DNA of 64,000 nucleotides from Chloranthus sessilifolius (taxonomy: Eukaryota; Streptophyta; Magnoliopsida; Chloranthales; Chloranthaceae). Below the pieces are notes generated by a model that did no database searches, had not been told where the DNA came from, and saw nothing but the letters and a program-made list of their open reading frames with translations. Numbering within the stretch: the stretch's first letter is position 1; each line of letters begins with the position of its first letter. A program made the translations under genes and the position numbers. The stretch lies in NCBI GenBank assembly GCA_021018995.1, contig CM037587.1, positions 15,377,366 through 15,441,365 of the forward strand, read 5' to 3'. This document shows, piece after piece, positions 59,151-64,000 of this stretch.

Positions 59151-60550
59151 CTCACGCTTCAATGTGCTAATCTCGGTACGAAAGTCATCTTCCCGGACAT
59201 TTCACTCGGTCAACCAGCGACCATGCAAGCTTTTGTATCTCTTCCGAGAAGAATCAGCAGCTCCGAGGTAACATTCAATGACCCCTTCAGACAAAGGACC
59301 TCACTCTCCGCTATCTCTGCTCTGACTTTTTCTTGTGACAAAAGTTCTTGCAGGATCCTCTTCTAGTCCACCAGTAGCTCGATGCGGGCTCGGAGTACCG
59401 TCTCTTTCTTTGGCCAGGGGACTCCAATGTCAATGATCTCTATTGAATCTTGGCCATCCGCAATAGGCTGCTCAGTTAATAGCCAGGCCTCGTACTCGAG
59501 AGAAGACTGAACCAAATCTCCCTGCTCCATATACTACATTAGTGTCGACTGACGTGTCTTTCAAAGAGCAGCGATCTGATCTATGTCTCTAGAGAACCCC
59601 CTAGAAAATATCAAGTCACATAAAGGGGGTTTTGCCTTGCAAGGCACCTGTTGAGAGTAGCCAAACTGATGCAACACCCGGAAGGAGAAGTAGAAGGTGC
59701 TGCGGGTCAATCCTAGGAGGGTGATGCCCTCGTGGTCTCTAGAGCGAACTACTGGGAAGGTCCGGTCCAACTAAGGAAGCCTCCATATCAGCTCAGCTTC
59801 TGTCAACCAAAGCCTTAGAACTGACAAATCGCCCTGCGAAAGAAGGTGGCACCTACCCAAAAAGAACTGAGCCGCCTCACCTCGGACAATATAAAAGCGG
59901 GGCACATGCCTCAAGATAGCGAGGTGCTCGCCCAACCAAACCTGAAGCAGCAAAGGACACCCCCGGAGGTCCTCCACCTTGCCTAAAGCAAATGCATCAA
60001 GGCATCGATATAACTCGGCGAGCACCAAATGCATCATAGATCAGCCTGCCTCCAACTCAGTCAGAATATCGCAAATCTCCAAGGAGAAGCTCTCCCCCCG
60101 GTAAAGAAGAGGATTTCTGAAATGAGACCGAGAGCTAAAGCTTTCGCGTTGAAAACGTTCCTAACTAACAATTTTTGAAGACTTTTATCACCGAAAAGTT
60201 CTTTGAGGAATTTTAGTGAACACCTTGTGGGCCTCCCAATGAGACTTTTGTAATACTCAAGTTTCTTCAAATTGAGAGTAAGGTGAATGGATTTAGAGTA
60301 GCCCGATCGGGGCGTGACCTTTGCAAGGCCTCTATGAAGCTTCAGGCCGAATAGATTGGATACTTCCTCAAGGGTTGGGGTTAGCTCCTGCTTCCCAAAA
60401 TGGAATACATGAAAAATCTACATCCTAAAATAAAGCGGTAGCATAAAGAAGGTCCCACCGTGGAGGAACCTTAAGGAAGGAAGGAAGGTGAGATAGCCCA
60501 AGGCGCTCCAAGTCGGCGAGCTCACTCTATTCAAGCTCCCAATCCAAGTC
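59150..60550 (-). pseudogene. antisense ORF 2 of the Tat-like element, DUF7745/plant-mobile-like (fossil)
   Basis: On the minus strand, VFHFGKQELTPTLEEVSNLFGL (about 60410-60345), LEYYKSLIGRPTR and LYRCLDAFALGKVEDLRGCPLLLQVWLGEHLA (about 60020-59930) resemble the TPTxEEY start and the LLLQLW helix of plant-mobile / DUF7745-type proteins. A Glu/Leu-rich, probably coiled-coil end lies at 59500-59160. The order fits one protein. It is broken in several places. Confidence 0.5.
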
Positions 60551-60803
60551 GTTAGAAATTTGGGCCCCAAGCCCAAGGAAGGGGGTAAATTGGCTCAGAG
60601 CCCTCCACGTAAGGGAGGGTTGGAAAGCGGGTCCATGAATGTACAAAGACCTTTTGAGAAGATAAAAATTGATATATGGTTGTGGACTCGCCTTGGAAAA
60701 GCAAGAGCAAAAAGAATCAGTCAAAGGGACCAAGTCAAACAGAAAAGGGTGAATTTTTTGACTAACTCGGGTATATAAGGACTCACAGCTCCCCAGGTTA
60801 AGC

Positions 60804-60923
60804 CTGGCGCAACTAATAGTTGCGCCAGTACATTTTTTCCACATTTTTGTCTGGCGCAACTATTAGTTGCGCTAGTACAAGTTCCCTGGGATTTTGGCCT
60901 GGTGCAACTAATAGTTGTGCCAG
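60804..60923 (+). repeat. palindrome array (c), between the antisense ORFs
   Basis: Three nearly perfect 25-bp palindromes at 60804-60828, 60851-60875 and 60899-60923, each CTG(G)YGCAACTA(A/T)TAGTTGYGC(C/T)AG, spaced 47-48 bases. A TATA-like GGTATATAAGGA is 30 bases upstream (about 60768). Confidence 0.9.
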
Positions 60924-61499
60924 ACTAAAAATCCCCCCTCCTCAGCCATTTCTGGACATAAGTGGGGGGACTTTCACCCCTTTTGTTTTTGTTTTTGTTA
61001 CACATTCGATCACTAACGGTTTGGAAATTACTCTGTTTATGTGCAGGATTGATCCTACATCAAAGCATGTGACTCAAAAAGTCACTTTCTGAGAGCATTT
61101 GGCAAACCCATCCTGCAAAAAAACAAATACGATACAAGGAAGCCGTGGCATACAATGAAGACAAAAGCACTAAAAATATTTTCAAAAAAAAATCCAAAGT
61201 GTCACATCATCCATCCCAAACTGTCTAAACAATCAAAATCCAATCCCAAGGGTACTGAGTTTTAAAGCAGAAATTAAGCCTATTCCTTGCTCGCGCCTTT
61301 GGACTTCTTCCGATGACGAGAGGAGCTCTGAAAAGTTCGCATATCCCCCTCTCGGGACCACGCCTGCGAAATCCTACTAAGGAGTGCGACTCCTTGGCAC
61401 GTGCACGCTACAAGGCACAGTCGAAATCAGAAATCAGGACCAATTGAGGGACAAATGATAAATAGAGCAAGCGGGGGAAGCAGAGTTGCAAGGTACTCA

Positions 61500-63735
61500 C
61501 CGTCTCCACCTCCCTGAGCTCCGCAATGTTGCGATGATACGCTGCATACTCCATCGCCGAGTTGAAGTCCTACGTTCAGAAAGATACGACATCAGCTATC
61601 AGGGCAATCATGAAACATGTGCAAAAGAAAATTGAAACAAGAAAGAGATAAGGTCGTCAAAGGACTTACCCCTGGGATCACCTCAGGAGGAGGGACACGG
61701 GCCGCTTCAACAGAGAGTCGCGCTTGCTTATCCACATTAGCGTAAAGACCCGAAAGGAAGCTATCATCCAAGCATCGGAAGGTCCCATAGACCACGGTCG
61801 GATCACCCCTCGGAGCACCAGCCTGGGAAGTACCCAACGGTCCAACACCTGAAGAACCCTCGCCCGAGGGGCCCGCACTAGAGGGGTCGACACCAGAAGG
61901 ATCTCCCCCTGACATGTCAGCTGCACCTGTCCCATCTTCGCTATCCGAGTCATCTGTCTGGGTAAACTGTGAAAAAAGTAGGGATCCGCTTAGAAAGAAA
62001 GAAACAAACAGAGGCTGAATTAAAACATAAGGGGAACTGATCCAAGCTGAGAAGAGTTACCTGATCGAGCGGGCCACCAAATGCAAGGAAATTGGTGCTA
62101 GGTACAAAGCGCGGCAAGATAAACCGATATGGCAGGCACTCGTACCAAACATGATAGTCCTCGGGCACATGGAAAGAATGGATAGGTAGCCCATTGTTGA
62201 GAAAGGCCGCCGAGAGCTCCTCGATGCTGCCAACAGGATTCTAAACGTCCGCCGGAGGGTCCACAGGTATGGCATAGTAGCCCGGGTGTTGGTGCATGAC
62301 CCGCTCTCCTAAATAGTAAAACTTGGCTCACGCCCCATAAAAGAAAATGACTTGGTGGTTGTTAAACAGGCGAGAGGGGCCCACGACTGCTCGATCCTAG
62401 AAGGGGGACACAAGGTACGGGTCATGGAGGATCTGTCCATGAAGGCAGCCAAATAGGTACCACGTCAATAGAAGAGTATTTCTGATCCCAAAATAAACAA
62501 GGAAGAAAAAAGGGGCTTTACCTGCTCCAAAACCATCAGGTCGAGTTGAGACCTCAGGCCCATCTCCAAGTGCTTCAGGCCTACGTCACGGCGCCGGGCC
62601 TGATTCCAGTTGCTAAGGAGAGGATAGGTGAGCGCATCTGAATGGAGAAGCGGGCGCCCGGGGTGGAAATGATGGTACCCCCATACCTGAGAAGAGCATT
62701 ACACAACAAAAAGGAACAACTGGTCAGTAGCATGAGATACCATCTAGGTAAAACTAACAGGAATAGGAAGAGCTAGGGATTACCTCCAAGGCCACCTAAA
62801 AGCCGACGGTAGACTTAGAATCCCCGATTGTGACGCGAGCCACATTATACATCAGCCATGCGTACCCTGCTCCACCCTAATCATACCTATGGACATCTCC
62901 CCAGTTGTCCATCACGCTCAGCAAGGCTAGGCTGACTCAGCCCCTGTCACATTGGTAAAAAGGGTTTTGCCCAGCAGAAGCAGGAGAGTGATGCGAGCAA
63001 GGACGATTGCTTGCTTAGGTGTGATATAGAGCACCCTGTCTGGCTGACCCAGATCCACTAACTCGTCAGGCATATAAAGGGCGATTAGCCAGGTCATCTT
63101 GACCTCGGTGCCATGCGTCTTCCCGCGAGGGGGATAGGTCCCAATCAGTCGGATAATGTCCTCCCAACTCGGCACCGCGAGGTCAGCTATCGGTATCCCT
63201 CCCATCCTAGTGCCTGTAATCATTGCCCAATCAACGGGCGTAAAGGCCATCTCAGCATACGACATGTGGAAGGTCATCGTCTCAGGTGAAATCGTTCGAT
63301 CAAGGCCTTCAAGTAGGCAACATCGGCCCTCATAGCGAGGCAGGACAGAAACTCCGCAAAGCCCACCTGCACCAACATGAGCTTCACTACAGAAGGGACG
63401 TAGAGGTAGAAGTCTTGAAAATCAAGCCACCCCCCACGAAAGACAATGTTAGGCAGGTCCTGCACCCAAAGAAATATGCCTCAGATTGTGGAAGTAAAGC
63501 AAAACTGCACAAAGAAAAAATTGAACCTCTCTTTTACCTTGCCCGCTACTCCGAAATTTGAAATATGGGTATGCTGTTGGTATAGGAGGCCGACTCGGGT
63601 GGCCTCGCCTTGTATTTCGAGCCATGGGCCCGCTCTCCGCTCTACCCAAATGAACTGCTCCCCCCACGGGCCGTATACTATCTCGGGTCCCTCCTCGTGG
63701 CCCTCCTTAGGAATATGCTCATTATCGCCTGACAT
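61500..63735 (-). pseudogene. antisense ORF 1 of the Tat-like element, plant mobile domain (fossil)
   Basis: On the minus strand, FAEFLSCLAMRADVAYLKALIERF followed by MTFHMSYAEMAFTPVDWAMITGTRMGG (63360-63190) is the N-terminal core of the plant mobile domain (PMD; aminotransferase-like). Further minus-strand parts run to about 61600, the last Gly/Ser/Pro-rich. Segments are separated by gaps with GT...AG borders (for example GCAAG|GTAAAA near 63535 and TGCAG|GACCTG near 63460), so splicing is likely, as described for antisense ORFs of this lineage. It is broken in places. Confidence 0.65.
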
Positions 63736-64000
63736 GCTGGGGCAACAAAAGGTAATCGCATCAAAGCAGATCAGTGATAAAGAGCGGTTTTTATGCTACA
63801 CATCAAGGGAAGGTAAGTGTGCTCACCCTCTCTTTGTTTATTGTCAGAAAATAAAGATACACACATGCACAAGCAATAAAAAAAAATCCTTTTTTAAATT
63901 GAAATTGCAAAAAAAAAAATCCCTTCCTTTCTATCTTAAAGGTAAAAAAAAAAAAAGATAATATAAAATAAATTCCCCTTTTCTTCTATGTTTAAAAATA
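63736..64000. other. non-coding 3' region of the Tat-like element
   Basis: A- and T-rich sequence upstream (minus strand) of antisense ORF 1; probably its leader or promoter. No LTR start (TGTAGACACC) appears before the window ends. Confidence 0.4.

Larger units (their letters stand above)
43326..64000 (+). mobile_element. Tat-like Ty3/gypsy giant element, right end beyond window
   Basis: 5' LTR (43326-44941), primer-binding site, long leader, gag, protease, G-patch, RT, gypsy RNase H, a second RNase H, integrase (to about 57620) and a 3' region of more than 6 kb with antisense ORFs. Integrase after RT makes it gypsy. Two RNase H domains and antisense ORFs before the 3' LTR are marks of the Tat lineage (Ogre/Retand relatives). 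A solo-LTR-like insertion (49734-52197) splits the gag-protease part. The 3' LTR is not in the window, so its age cannot be estimated from LTRs. The coding part is broken by more than ten interruptions. Confidence 0.85.

Noticed and set aside
60804-60923. CRISPR-like array of equal spacing
   Set aside because: Only three units, palindromes with variants, related linkers, eukaryotic retrotransposon context.

Overview
This window is TE-dense nuclear DNA from a flowering plant. The evidence is Ty1/copia and Ty3/gypsy (Athila-like and Tat-like) retrotransposons, plant-type L1 and RTE LINEs, hAT-, MULE- and PIF-type elements, tRNA-derived SINE-like sequence, and one host gene with plant ARID-family exons. 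The fine taxonomy (for example magnoliid or early-diverging eudicot) is a guess I cannot test here. No rRNA, functional tRNA, bacterial or organellar gene was seen.

Layout. 1-6170 is an old, broken Ty1/copia copy that has itself been invaded by a hAT-type MITE, antisense LINE 3' ends and a second TIR element. 6175-6645 is an RTE LINE 3' end. 7366-9326 (minus strand) holds the first three coding exons of an ARID3/5/6-like gene. Introns 1 and 2 each contain a MITE, and intron 3 runs leftward out of the window through all the TE debris (at least 7.3 kb). 11397-25320 is an L1-type LINE (LINE-A) split by a second, younger LINE of the same lineage (LINE-B, 14273-20602, perfect 15-bp target duplication) and by a 1.1-kb TIR element (22262-23395). 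Both LINEs, and a third fragment at 26700-27010, carry an unusual RanBP2-like zinc finger at the start of ORF1. 25400-30557 is a mix of a PIF/Harbinger remnant, a hAT MITE, LINE and SINE debris and a large inverted-repeat element. 30558-32235 is LTR-like. 32236-41929 is an Athila-like gypsy copy with gag and an extra ORF region but no recognisable pol. 42220-43325 is part of an antisense LTR. From 43326 to the right edge runs a very large Tat-like gypsy element (5' LTR, leader, gag, protease, G-patch, RT, two RNase H domains, integrase, and a long 3' region with antisense plant-mobile-domain-like ORFs). Its gag region is interrupted by a 2.46-kb solo-LTR-like insertion with a perfect 5-bp target duplication.

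The only host gene with firm support is the ARID gene. The most unusual observations are: (1) the LINE lineage with a W-C-C-N-C-C zinc finger of variant spacing in ORF1; (2) three arrays, each of three palindromes about 40-50 bp apart, in the LTR, leader and 3' region of the Tat-like element; (3) a set of TIR elements with 8-bp target duplications and palindromic subterminal arrays, one of which seems to carry a promoter-leader-intron cassette. All coordinates of degraded elements are approximate unless a target duplication fixes them.
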